Shown here: in pieces, positions 26,050-33,143 of the stretch | How positions within the stretch are numbered: the stretch's first letter is position 1 | Layout of the letters: every line of letters starts with the position of its first letter | Assembly (NCBI GenBank): GCA_003279615.1 | Contig: QCHM01000011.1 | Span: forward strand, 1 to 50,348 | Length of the DNA: 50,348 nt | From: Prochlorococcus sp. AG-402-B19 | GTDB taxonomy: Bacteria; Cyanobacteriota; Cyanobacteriia; PCC-6307; Cyanobiaceae | Direction: 5' to 3' | Notes under the pieces: generated by a model | The model's database searches: none | Told to the model about the DNA's origin: nothing | What the model saw: the letters and a program-made list of their open reading frames with translations, nothing else | Program-made: the position numbers and the translations under genes

Positions 26050-26640
26050 TTAGAAAGAGAAAAAATCCTCTGTTCGTCTTTGCTGAACCTGTAAAAAATT
26101 ATTATTTTTGGAACTATTGTTAGTTGATAATAAAGGATCAACATAACTGATTTTTTTTATTTTAGTTTGAGATTGATTTGATGATTTTATTTGAGCCTTT
26201 GATAATAAAGATTTTGTCGATTGATTCTCTGTCTTGATATTGACCTGACTAGTGTTCACTTCTTTATATGAATTTTGGATAGATTGAATCCTTAAAAGAC
26301 TTGATCCTCCTATGGCTACAACAGCCAAACTACCAATCCCCCAAAATTTTGAAGGTGGTATGAAATTTAGTTTTTTAATATTTGGCTTTTCTATCTTTTC
26401 GTGATTCATTGTTGCTGACTCAAGGGTTAATTGATCTTCTAGCTCTTCTTTGACTAATTCAAGATGTAAACTATCGTCTACTTTGTCAACAAATTGATTT
26501 GTTTGATTGTCGAGGATGTTGTGAAAGTAATAACCTATTAATGCAAAAACAATTAATAGACAAAGTATCAATATTGCATCTGTAGGAATTGAAATTGTAC
26601 TGGCATCGGTCAACTCTAGCTCAGTGATTCCAAGGGACAT
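26050..26640 (-). CDS. Hypothetical protein with two membrane segments
   Basis: 196 residues. Helix one is about 21-41 (AILILCLLIVFALIGYYF), and a charged region with VKEELEDQLTLESATMNHEK follows. A second hydrophobic segment lies near 103-117 (FWGIGSLAVVAIGGSSLL). The tail is low-complexity and rich in Asn, Ser, Gln and Lys, ending VQQRRTEDFFSF. No family is recognised. It lies just downstream of the recombinase operon on the same strand (gap of 116 bases), probably with its own promoter. Confidence 0.7.
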   Translation of the reverse strand: MSLGITELELTDASTISIPTDAILILCLLIVFALIGYYFHNILDNQTNQFVDKVDDSLHLELVKEELEDQLTLESATMNHEKIEKPNIKKLNFIPPSKFWGIGSLAVVAIGGSSLLRIQSIQNSYKEVNTSQVNIKTENQSTKSLLSKAQIKSSNQSQTKIKKISYVDPLLSTNNSSKNNNFLQVQQRRTEDFFSF

Positions 26641-26756
26641 TTAAAACCTATAACTCTATATATTCAAACTACCTCTAAAAAATATGGCTAGACTTCTTTA
26701 CTTATCTATTTAATTTCAATGCGTATTAATACTGGCTATATAATTTGCAAGCGTGA

Positions 26757-27089
26757 TTAGTTTGCGCCCATTACTTTTATTTGATTGCCAGCATCACAGA
26801 ATCTCATCAATTCCTTTTCATCTACATCAGTAAACGTTTCCACTCTTCTTGCATACACGGCATCTGCATTTAAGTCTTCGATCATTTCATAACCGAAGAA
26901 TTCCAACAATTCCTCTTGATTTTTAAAGCATCGATCACTCCATTCATAATTCTTGTTCCCTTTCGCATTTTCATACTCATAGCACTCATAAAAATAATCA
27001 GTTCTATATCGCTCTACTAATGCAAACTTTTTTTGCTTTTCCTCTGGGAGTTTGTCGTAAATACTCCACCCAATTATCAAGACTGGCAT
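26757..27089 (-). CDS. Last gene of the recombinase operon, 110 residues, unknown
   Basis: Soluble, acidic protein starting MPVLIIGWSIYDKLPEEKQK. It has aromatic-rich RYRTDYFYECYEYENAKGNK and a C-terminal FTDVDEKELMRFCDAGNQIK. No known domain is seen. Its start overlaps the preceding gene by 13 bases (27077-27089), continuing the chain of overlaps from the recombinase. Overlap and strand make co-translation likely. It has no counterpart beside the pseudogene pair at 2893-3295. Confidence 0.75.
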   Translation of the reverse strand: MPVLIIGWSIYDKLPEEKQKKFALVERYRTDYFYECYEYENAKGNKNYEWSDRCFKNQEELLEFFGYEMIEDLNADAVYARRVETFTDVDEKELMRFCDAGNQIKVMGAN

Positions 27090-27313
27090 TTTTCAACATC
27101 ATCAACATTCTTATTCCACTCTTGGAAACTGCTACTGCAATCAGGTACAGGTTGTTCTCTAATACCTTTTAACTTTTTCCATCTGGTGTAGAGAGCACCA
27201 AGAATCCAACTATCAGTTAAAGACTTTGGACCATGCTTCAAAATCTTCTCTTGCTTTCCATTGAAGTTTGCTGAATCAAGTAGTTCTTGCTTCCAATCTA
27301 TTTGTTCTCTCAT
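27077..27313 (-). CDS. Small operon protein with DSW-x-LGAL motif, 78 residues
   Basis: MREQIDWKQELLDSANFNGK leads to SLTDSWILGALYTRWKKLKG and a Cys/Ser-containing tail. The core W-(K/Q)-(Q/E)-E, then (D/G)P-x-x-x-x-D-(S/A)-W-x-LGAL, then a basic (Y/W)K-(R/K)-LK helix is shared with the next gene (27310-27519), so the two are tandem paralogs. A stop-riddled relative lies at 3089-3295. It overlaps its neighbours by 4 and 13 bases. Function is unknown; the basic helix would suit nucleic-acid or protein contact, which is inference. Confidence 0.8.
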   Translation of the reverse strand: MREQIDWKQELLDSANFNGKQEKILKHGPKSLTDSWILGALYTRWKKLKGIREQPVPDCSSSFQEWNKNVDDVEKCQS

Positions 27314-27519
27314 TGCTGTTCTTCCTCTTGTTCTTTTTGCAGTTTTAGTTGCTCATACCTCTTCTTCAATCTTTTGTATTCCTCATGAAGTGCACCCAGT
27401 TGCCATGCATCTCGGAATCCTCTTGGATCATCCAATAGCAGTGTCATTACTTCAGGTTTATGTGTCTTCATTTCTAAGCACTCTTCTTGCCATGAAGTGT
27501 AATCCCATTTGTTGCTCAT
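27310..27519 (-). CDS. Small operon protein with DAW-x-LGAL motif, 69 residues
   Basis: MSNKWDYTSWQEECLEMKTH is followed by DDPRGFRDAWQLGALHEEYK and a charged coiled-coil-like tail rich in Glu, Gln and Lys. It is a paralog of the 78-residue product next to it: both have an N-terminal W-x-(Q/E)-E element, about 20 residues, then D-(A/S)-W-x-LGAL. It overlaps both neighbours by exactly 4 bases (ATGA), the geometry of translational coupling. A decayed copy with two nonsense codons sits at 2893-3096. Function is unknown. Confidence 0.8.
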   Translation of the reverse strand: MSNKWDYTSWQEECLEMKTHKPEVMTLLLDDPRGFRDAWQLGALHEEYKRLKKRYEQLKLQKEQEEEQQ

Positions 27520-27719
27520 GCTTTCCCTCCATATTTTTTAAATTCATCCAATGAACTAACAACTATGCTCTTGTAATCCTCAGGGAATCTTGTCTTCATG
27601 ATTGCTGGAATTTCCAAGCAATCTGGATAGGGGTTCTGCAAATAAAAAACAACTTCCTTCTCTTCCTTCAAAACAATGTAATTAGATAACCCTCCTGCAT
27701 AATTATTTTTTTTTGTCAT
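27516..27719 (-). CDS. Small operon protein, 67 residues, unknown
   Basis: From the ATG at 27717-27719, MTKKNNYAGGLSNYIVLKEE is followed by VVFYLQNPYPDCLEIPAIMK and SIVVSSLDEFKKYGGKA. A beta strand, a proline-rich turn and a C-terminal helix are predicted by eye. The start overlaps the recombinase stop as ATGA, and its own stop overlaps the next ATG the same way. The longer open frame upstream (to 27935) runs inside the recombinase and is not used. No family is recognised. Confidence 0.75.
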   Translation of the reverse strand: MTKKNNYAGGLSNYIVLKEEKEVVFYLQNPYPDCLEIPAIMKTRFPEDYKSIVVSSLDEFKKYGGKA

Positions 27720-28297
27720 GCTGCTACCTCCCTCTGGATGATGGTTTGCACTGTTGATTTCTTCATCCCTAATGATTTTGCAATACTTCCATAACCTTCG
27801 CCTGCTTTTCTCTTTTTCATGATTTTCGCAATCTGGAATTGATCGTATTTCCTCTTTGCTCCAAATTTCACTCCTCTGCTTTTTGCAACTGCTTTCCCTT
27901 CCGATGTCCTGTGTTTGATATTTCTTAGTTCGCATTCTGCTGCATATCCCATCACTCCAACGATCAATCTCACAATCTCCTCATTCATCAACGACGTATC
28001 AAGACGACCATCAAGAGTTTTGATATAAACCCCGCGCTCAATAAGGTTATTCACTTCGACCAACATGGTGACCATTGTCTTTCCAAGATGAGTCATGTCC
28101 TCCAGAATCAAGAGATCATCTTGTTGAAGCAGATCAAGGCACTTGGATAGTTCTTCTCTGTCTCCGTAATTACTAGTGCCATTGATCTTGTCTCCAAAGA
28201 TATTTTCTTCAGGTATACCTTCTTCTTTAAGAGCAATCACCTGACGCTCTTGATCCTGAAGGTTTTTGGAGCATCTCCAATATCCGTACAACGCCAT
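27716..28297 (-). CDS. Serine-recombinase (resolvase/invertase) family protein, catalytic arginines substituted
   Basis: 193 residues, the length of small resolvases. MALYGYWRCSKNLQDQERQ carries Arg8 and the nucleophile Ser10, and Asp36 (IFGDKINGTS) and Arg47 are kept. Compared by eye with gamma-delta resolvase, the segment normally reading L-D-R-L-G-R is M-T-H70-L-G-K73, so both catalytic arginines are changed. The arginine after Glu121 in helix E is also missing. RGVKFGAKRKYD leads to a helix-turn-helix (IAKIMKKRK...GSIAKSLGMKKSTVQ) for DNA binding. It may be a weak recombinase or a DNA-binding regulator. AAGGAGG seven bases before the ATG is an excellent ribosome binding site. Confidence 0.88.
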   Translation of the reverse strand: MALYGYWRCSKNLQDQERQVIALKEEGIPEENIFGDKINGTSNYGDREELSKCLDLLQQDDLLILEDMTHLGKTMVTMLVEVNNLIERGVYIKTLDGRLDTSLMNEEIVRLIVGVMGYAAECELRNIKHRTSEGKAVAKSRGVKFGAKRKYDQFQIAKIMKKRKAGEGYGSIAKSLGMKKSTVQTIIQREVAA

Positions 28298-28404
28298 TAG
28301 TCCTCCTTCAAATCCATGACCATATAATAATAAGTTATTTCCGTACTATATTTCCATACTCTAAGACACCAGTCGTATCGTTCATGTGCAGGGGTACGAA
28401 ACAT
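28297..28404 (-). CDS. Possible 35-residue leader gene of the recombinase operon
   Basis: The ATG at 28402-28404 opens MFRTPAHERYDWCLRVWKYS followed by TEITYYYMVMDLKED. The TAA overlaps the recombinase ATG in TAATG, and the strong AAGGAGG site of the recombinase lies inside its last codons. The composition, with Trp, Tyr and charged residues, is protein-like. There is AGAGGT about 14 bases upstream of the ATG, longer than ideal. It could be a coupled first gene or a leader peptide; no family is recognised. Confidence 0.4.
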   Translation of the reverse strand: MFRTPAHERYDWCLRVWKYSTEITYYYMVMDLKED

Positions 28405-28459
28405 TTTGCTTTTTTGTACCTCTAATCACAAGATCAAGTTTTATTTGTTATTTTTTTAA

Positions 28460-28560
28460 CTTTGAAAAGCGGAGATTGATGTTACTAGTCAAACTGTTGT
28501 CTGATTTAGCTTTCAAAAAAGTTCTCTAGGCGTCAGCGGATAAACTCCGCTTTCTTTTTT
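28460..28560 (+). ncRNA. Candidate structured small RNA antisense to the surrounding gene direction
   Basis: A rho-independent terminator points right at 28535-28560 although no plus-strand protein gene is nearby. A 5' segment AAAGCGGAG (28466-28474) is the exact complement of CTCCGCTTT (28545-28553) at the terminator. The RNA could therefore fold end to end, or switch between that pairing and the local hairpin. The 5' end and promoter are not certain. Confidence 0.4.
28535..28560 (+). terminator. Rho-independent terminator
   Basis: AGCGGA-TAAAC-TCCGCT is a GC-rich 6-bp stem followed by TTCTTTTTT on the plus strand. Confidence 0.8.
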
Positions 28561-28600
28561 CCTCTATTAAATGTGGAGAAAAACTCATTAAGCTATTTAG

Positions 28601-28744
28601 TCATTTCATTAATATCTTTCTATTAATCGTTTTGCAAAAGGGATTTCTTGCCTTTGCGACCTTATCAGCTTCGTCAAATTTGTCTACGTGAACTATTTCT
28701 TTGATGACCATCCCTCCAACGAAACAAGAAACTTCAACTTGCAT
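28601..28744 (-). CDS. Small conserved picocyanobacterial protein, 47 residues
   Basis: MQVEVSCFVGGMVIKEIVHV is followed by DKFDEADKVAKARNPFCKTI and a basic end. The plan (short beta strand, K-E-(I/T)-(V/I), then DEA-x-KVA-x-A-x-NP) matches the 48-residue protein at 3345-3491, so they belong to one small family. The site GGGAGGAGGT before CACCA-ATG is a near-perfect ribosome binding site. It lies upstream of the recombinase operon on the same strand, separated by the plus-strand terminator. Function is unknown. Confidence 0.75.
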   Translation of the reverse strand: MQVEVSCFVGGMVIKEIVHVDKFDEADKVAKARNPFCKTINRKILMK

Positions 28745-29019
28745 TGGTGACCTCCTCCCAGTTGTGAATGAAGAGTTCATTTGTAATTGACATATATATG
28801 AAAACTCACTCTCTTACTTCTTGCAATAGAGCATCAAAGCAATGAACATTCTCATTAATCTTTTTTTCATCACGAATCGCTAGACAACATATCAGTATCA
28901 ATGGAGATTATGCTACTTAGCTTAGTCATGTCTTTGAATTAATCATATAGACCAGCTCTATTATCTTTCAATTCAGCGGCATCATTACAACCAATTCTGA
29001 TCTTGTTTTTCAATTCTTA
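28745..29019. other. Intergenic region with possible gene remnants
   Basis: Two minus-strand open stretches look protein-like but lack good starts. One, at 28939-29013 (TTG start six bases after the upstream stop), includes KNKIRIGCNDAAELKDNRAG. The other, further left, includes RDEKKINENVHCFDALLQEV before a TGA. They may be fragments of decayed genes. No terminator or RNA gene was recognised. Confidence 0.35.
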
Positions 29020-29421
29020 TTATGCAACTTTTTCTTCTTCTTCATTAATCACGTCAACTACCTCTGGGCTAAATGAAGAAAGAGCAGTATCAACATCTTT
29101 CTCATGAACTACCTCTAATAATCCTGATTCAATTTCTTGAACTGGTTGGACCAAGTTTAATATTTGCTCATCTTCATCTGAGATATTTTGCTTAACAGCA
29201 TTTACCTCTCCAGACTCTGAAGAGATGGAACTACTTGCTAAGATTTCGACTAGAGTTTTTAATGATATGAACAACATCTTACAAATATCAAATAAACTCT
29301 TTAGCTCTTTTCTAATCAATTTTTGAGAATCTTTTTTAACAAAGTAAGTTGTCAGTGTCCATCCAGTGACGAAAATTAAAAACAAACAGATGGATATGGT
29401 TATGAAGGTGAGCATTAACAT
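29020..29421 (-). CDS. Single-pass membrane protein with acidic tail, 133 residues
   Basis: An N-terminal helix (about 3-28, FITISICLFLIFVTGWTLTT) precedes a basic/amphipathic region, RKELKSLFDICKMLFISLKT then LVEILASSSISSE, and a long acidic tail ending NEEEEKVA. The amphipathic region matches the plus-strand protein at 38213-38485 (NELANIFDSFKYLSTSVTAL, VKLLMKDSISSA), so the two are paralogs. The topology suggests a membrane anchor with a cytoplasmic helix and disordered tail. Function is unknown. Confidence 0.75.
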   Translation of the reverse strand: MLMLTFITISICLFLIFVTGWTLTTYFVKKDSQKLIRKELKSLFDICKMLFISLKTLVEILASSSISSESGEVNAVKQNISDEDEQILNLVQPVQEIESGLLEVVHEKDVDTALSSFSPEVVDVINEEEEKVA

Positions 29422-29772
29422 GAAGATATAGTTAACTATTTATATCGATTCCTTGTAGACATTTCAAGATGTAATATTTTTTATGATGCCTCTCGAAGTT
29501 TTGTTGTTATAGCTCTTTCAAGAAAGATCTTTAAGTATTCATTTTATGGTTTCGTATAAGAATAAGTGTGTTAGGGCTATGGTTTAGAAAAAATTTCATG
29601 ATATGACGGAAGCTAATACTGCTTGTAATAACTCATAGTTGAAAATATTTGCTTCGGGAATGTTCATACGTGATACTTTTACACAGGATTAATTTAAAAG
29701 TCACGTTAAAAATGTAACGGCTTCTTTGTCAATCAAGAAGAGAAGTCTATGTGATTATTTTATCTTAGGTCT
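29422..29772. other. 351-base gap, nothing recognised
   Basis: Only very short open frames (under 15 codons) and AT-rich sequence are seen. There is no clear terminator, repeat or RNA. Confidence 0.5.
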
Positions 29773-29970
29773 TTACTTATCAAGTTCTGGGAAAAGCATG
29801 TTGATATAAGCCATTATTATCACAACTAAAGGAGGCATATTTGTCTTGTCTTCTCTTGTGATTCGCTTCATTTCTGATAAGAAACCCTTAGCTTCTTGTT
29901 CGCTAATTTTGTATTCTGGGTTTTTTTCTACCTGCTCAACAAGGGATTGGATTTGATTGGCAGAATCCAT
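29773..29970 (-). CDS. Hypothetical protein, 65 residues
   Basis: MDSANQIQSLVEQVEKNPEY, then ISEQEAKGFLSEMKRITRED, then TNMPPLVVIIMAYINMLFPE. Two charged helices are followed by a short hydrophobic C-terminal helix after a PP turn, which might sit at a membrane or a protein interface. Codon use and composition look genuine. No family is recognised. Confidence 0.6.
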   Translation of the reverse strand: MDSANQIQSLVEQVEKNPEYKISEQEAKGFLSEMKRITREDKTNMPPLVVIIMAYINMLFPELDK

Positions 29971-30087
29971 TAATTAATCTTTTTGGCTATTCCAATAAAA
30001 CGAATGAAATATTTGACTACAAGCATATATAAATAAAACTTATCATAGTATTTTCACTTATATTTTTCATTTTTAAGGCTTTGTTGA

Positions 30088-30246
30088 GATCCGGAAAATG
30101 TTGAGTTAACTAAGGAAGACATCTATGTTCTTACTATTTGGCATATAGCAATTTCTCCTTCTCCTGAAGGGCCCGTTAAAGAACTAAGAATTACTGTTGA
30201 CCAATTTGGACTTATGAAGACTAAGAGACTTGCTTATTGCTTTTAG
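30088..30246 (+). pseudogene. Probable C-terminal gene remnant without start codon
   Basis: A 52-codon open stretch between TGA (30085-30087) and TAG reads DPENVELTKEDIYVLTIWHI, then AISPSPEGPVKELRITVDQF and GLMKTKRLAYCF. The sequence is convincingly protein-like, yet the only in-frame Met is near the end and no GTG or TTG fits. It may be the tail of a lost gene. The source family is not recognised. The rest of the 29971-30304 gap holds nothing clear. Confidence 0.35.
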
Positions 30247-30304
30247 CTGACATCAAGCTCAGACCTTGAGGGGGATAAACTATCTGTACTCATAGTTAAA
30301 TAGA

Positions 30305-31801
30305 ATGTTTTATAAAAAGGGTCATTTATATCTCAGTCAAATCTTTACTAGCTTTTCTGTCTGGCCCATTGTGCTGATTGGCTTGTTTTTGAGGATTGTA
30401 AATATCAATGCTCCTGTTTTAGGCGTACATAGTTGGCGGCAAGCAGATACAGCTTCTATTGCTAGAAATTTTCTATCTAATAATTTTAATTTTTGGCAGC
30501 CTCAAGTAAATTGGTCTGGTTCGACTAATGGCTTTGTTGAATGTGAATTTCCACTTTACCAATACTTAGTTGCACATTTATATAAAATTTTTGGAGTTAA
30601 TGAAGTCTTTGCAAGAGGACTTTCAGTTGTATTTGGGTGTTTATCTATAATTTTTTTATTTAGATTAATAAGGAGAGTATTTGATATTCAAGTTGCGTGG
30701 TGGGGATCTCTTTTTTATTCTATTTTACCAGTCTGTGTTTTTTATAGCAGAAGTATTCAACCCGAATCTTTAATGATGTTTCTTGGTATTTTTTCATTAG
30801 AAAGATGGATGGCATTTTTGGATAATAATAATAAAAAGAATTTATTTTTTTCTTGGTTAGCTTTTACTATAGCAGTTTTAATTAAAGTATTACCATTTTT
30901 TTGGATAGGAATACCTATTTTAATAACCGGTTTTCAGAAATCTTTAATCTCTAAATATAGGCTATATATTTATCCTTTTATAACCATTCTAATTTGCTAC
31001 ATATGGTATTCACATGCATATAAGTTAGGCCAATCTACAGGCTTGACATTTGGTTTATGGGGATCAGATACTGATAGGTACTCTTGGTCAGTGTTATTTG
31101 AATTTAAATATTATATAGATCTATTTATCAGAATTTTATTGAGAAATTTTCTTTTACTTGGCTTTCCACTTATTGTTTTATCAATTAAGGAAGTAGGTTT
31201 CAATAATATTTTTGTAATGGGAGTTTTTTCTGTTCTTTTAACTGGATTTATTAGTCCGGTCTCATATGGTATTCATGAGTATTATCAGTTGCCTATGATG
31301 ATATTTAGTTGTCCATTAATGGGCTTGGGATTTCTTCGATTAAAAACAAGTATCTTGAGAAATAAATTTCTTATTAATTTGTTTATTAGTTTATTATTTA
31401 TTTTAAGTTTAATAATTTTAAAACTTGATTATTGGGATCTGGAGAATCCTCTTAATCAACCGGTTTGGAATACGGCAGATTTAGTTAAAACTAACACTAA
31501 TAGTTCCGATCTGATTATTTCGGTCACAGGTGGTGATCCTACTTTGCTATACCTTTCAGAGAGAAAGGGATGGCTGATATCTCCTGTTAATATTAATGAG
31601 AAAATAATTTCAGAATTGAGAAATGAAGGAGCAAAATATATTGCCGGTAGTTGGGAGGTCATAGAAAGTTACAATAGATTTTCTGACATAACACAAAAAA
31701 AAGATCTTACTCAAATTTTTTGTACTTCATCTATTTATTTTGAATCTTCTAAAAATGCTTGTAATATTCAAGATAAGTCATATTTAGTGAAACTACGATA
31801 A
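30305..31801 (+). CDS. GT-C family (PMT/ArnT-like) membrane glycosyltransferase
   Basis: 498 residues with about ten membrane helices. After the first helix, the extracytoplasmic loop has LGVHSWRQADTASIARNFLS, the (H/E)-x-WRQADT motif of bacterial family-39-like enzymes, whose acidic residue binds the lipid-linked donor. Helices follow from WWGSLFYSILPVCVFYSRSI onward. A soluble C-terminal part (about 395-498) contains VKTNTNSSDLIISVTGGDPT. It would transfer a sugar from a polyprenyl-phosphate carrier to a surface glycan or protein outside the plasma membrane. It stands alone among small genes. Confidence 0.85.
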   Translation: MFYKKGHLYLSQIFTSFSVWPIVLIGLFLRIVNINAPVLGVHSWRQADTASIARNFLSNNFNFWQPQVNWSGSTNGFVECEFPLYQYLVAHLYKIFGVNEVFARGLSVVFGCLSIIFLFRLIRRVFDIQVAWWGSLFYSILPVCVFYSRSIQPESLMMFLGIFSLERWMAFLDNNNKKNLFFSWLAFTIAVLIKVLPFFWIGIPILITGFQKSLISKYRLYIYPFITILICYIWYSHAYKLGQSTGLTFGLWGSDTDRYSWSVLFEFKYYIDLFIRILLRNFLLLGFPLIVLSIKEVGFNNIFVMGVFSVLLTGFISPVSYGIHEYYQLPMMIFSCPLMGLGFLRLKTSILRNKFLINLFISLLFILSLIILKLDYWDLENPLNQPVWNTADLVKTNTNSSDLIISVTGGDPTLLYLSERKGWLISPVNINEKIISELRNEGAKYIAGSWEVIESYNRFSDITQKKDLTQIFCTSSIYFESSKNACNIQDKSYLVKLR

Positions 31802-32030
31802 TTAATAGGACTAAAACTTATGTAGACGTATGCAGCATTTATTCAAAATTTTACAGAAGTGTATTTCAGAAACTAATTTTTGTACAAGCATAAGTGATGT
31901 ATAAAAGCGGCCGGTATAACAATAACTATTCAGCAAAGAAGCGCGAAAGAGTGTTCATTTCCACTTGTCTATGAATTAATTTGAAATAATCCAGGTAAAA
32001 TCTTCTAATAAAATCAGGTAGAGAGGATAG

Positions 32031-32207
32031 GTGAGTTATTCTCCAGATATTGAAGAATTGATAGCTGATTCTATGACTGGTCTTATGATCAGATCTGAAA
32101 AGCTTAACGTCTGCGATAAAGTAGCCATTAGTCAAGAATTCAAAGAGTGGTTAAGTGAAGGCGTGAGACTTGAGGATGTGTTAAAGCTAGAGGTTTTAAA
32201 AAAATAA
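32031..32207 (+). CDS. Small hydrophilic protein, 58 residues
   Basis: A GTG at 32031 preceded by AGAGAGGATAG opens MSYSPDIEELIADSMTGLMI, then RSEKLNVCDKVAISQEFKEW and LSEGVRLEDVLKLEVLKK. The ribosome binding site and composition support it over the opposite-strand frame (31926-32135). It is mostly helical by eye, with an internal Cys. No family is recognised. Confidence 0.65.
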   Translation: MSYSPDIEELIADSMTGLMIRSEKLNVCDKVAISQEFKEWLSEGVRLEDVLKLEVLKK

Positions 32208-32275
32208 CCAATCTATCTCAGATTTTCTAATCTTGCTTTAATTTTTTTCTTATAAGTAAAAAAGGCTTGAGAAAT

Positions 32276-32485
32276 TTATGCTGCTTTTTTATCAATATCA
32301 AGTAGATAAGCGATATCATTATCTACTTGATCACCTTTTTCTTTTTGCTTTATGAATTTATCAAAGTCAATTACATTACTCTTTTTTCTCTCGAGTTCAG
32401 CAGTCTTATTAAAATAATCGAGTGAAACTAGAAATACAGGGATAATACAAAATGGAATTACTAAGAAGTAGAATTCTAAAGGCAT
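32276..32485 (-). CDS. Small single-pass membrane protein, 69 residues
   Basis: The ATG at 32483-32485 gives MPLEFYFLVIPFCIIPVFLV; a TTG four codons upstream is an alternative. After the helix comes SLDYFNKTAELERKKSNVID and a charged tail ending IDKKAA. A short N-terminus, one helix and a charged cytoplasmic tail is a recurrent layout in this region (compare 29020, 35759 and 38213), though sequence similarity beyond that is weak. Confidence 0.65.
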   Translation of the reverse strand: MPLEFYFLVIPFCIIPVFLVSLDYFNKTAELERKKSNVIDFDKFIKQKEKGDQVDNDIAYLLDIDKKAA

Positions 32486-32539
32486 TTGGGTTCGCAATGA
32501 TGCACATAGCTTTACTTAAGTAGCAAACGATAGCAATAG

Positions 32540-32573
32540 TCGTATAAGGAAATTTGCTGTTTTCCTTATACGA
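32540..32573. repeat. Perfect 13-bp inverted repeat
   Basis: TCGTATAAGGAAA (32540-32552) and TTTCCTTATACGA (32561-32573) form a perfect stem with an 8-base loop, lacking a T-run. It lies upstream of the minus-strand gene starting at 32485. It could be an operator, a processing site or a terminator without a T-tract. Confidence 0.7.
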
Positions 32574-32732
32574 TGTGATATTTGATGAATTTCTATTTTT
32601 TAAATATTTAGCTTTCTTTTAATTTTATTCATGAATTATTAAGAAGCGAAAAATTTTCATCTTGACTGATGATTTGAGAAATATAAAAATAATTTATCAG
32701 ATGAATTCGCACTTAAGTATTTGCTGGTGCTC

Positions 32733-32879
32733 TTACGCTGCCTTATCTTCAACTAACCCATACCGATATCGCATTATATCTATTATTTGATCTTTTGTAT
32801 TCCAGTTGTGAATTCGATCTTTTATAGTGAGAAGTTGTGATTCAGTAAGTTCAAGTCGTGCTTTTTTAAGATTTGTCAT
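32733..32879 (-). CDS. Small hydrophilic protein, 48 residues
   Basis: From an ATG at 32877-32879: MTNLKKARLELTESQLLTIK, then DRIHNWNTKDQIIDIMRYRY and GLVEDKAA. The protein is basic and largely helical, with an N-terminal LTESQLL helix. It is surrounded by long non-coding stretches with its own presumed promoter. No family is recognised. A hydrophilic 52-residue protein with a similar HW-(N/K)T element lies at 40600-40758. Confidence 0.6.
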   Translation of the reverse strand: MTNLKKARLELTESQLLTIKDRIHNWNTKDQIIDIMRYRYGLVEDKAA

Positions 32880-33143
32880 TCAGTTAAATACTTGTTGTAG
32901 AGATGATGATTTTCAAACAGAGCAAAAAGCAAAGGTTACCGATCAATCCTCACACGTAATGGTTGGATGAATTAATTCTCACATGCTTGTATAGCTTGTC
33001 AATTCTTTCATTTATGGAGCAATATCGATTTTCAAGAAATTAAGTTTGTTAAACATTGAATTTGTATAATCATCTCTTCTTGCCTCATAGTGCTTATCGG
33101 TCTATCTTTATTTTTTCTTATATCTTTTTCTAAAGTAGGCTTA

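Noticed and set aside
27516-27935. Long minus-strand frame of 139 codons
   Set aside because: The upstream half runs in another frame inside the recombinase gene; the real gene starts at 27719.
31926-32135. Minus-strand frame of 69 codons
   Set aside because: Antisense to the plus-strand gene at 32031-32207, which has a good ribosome binding site.
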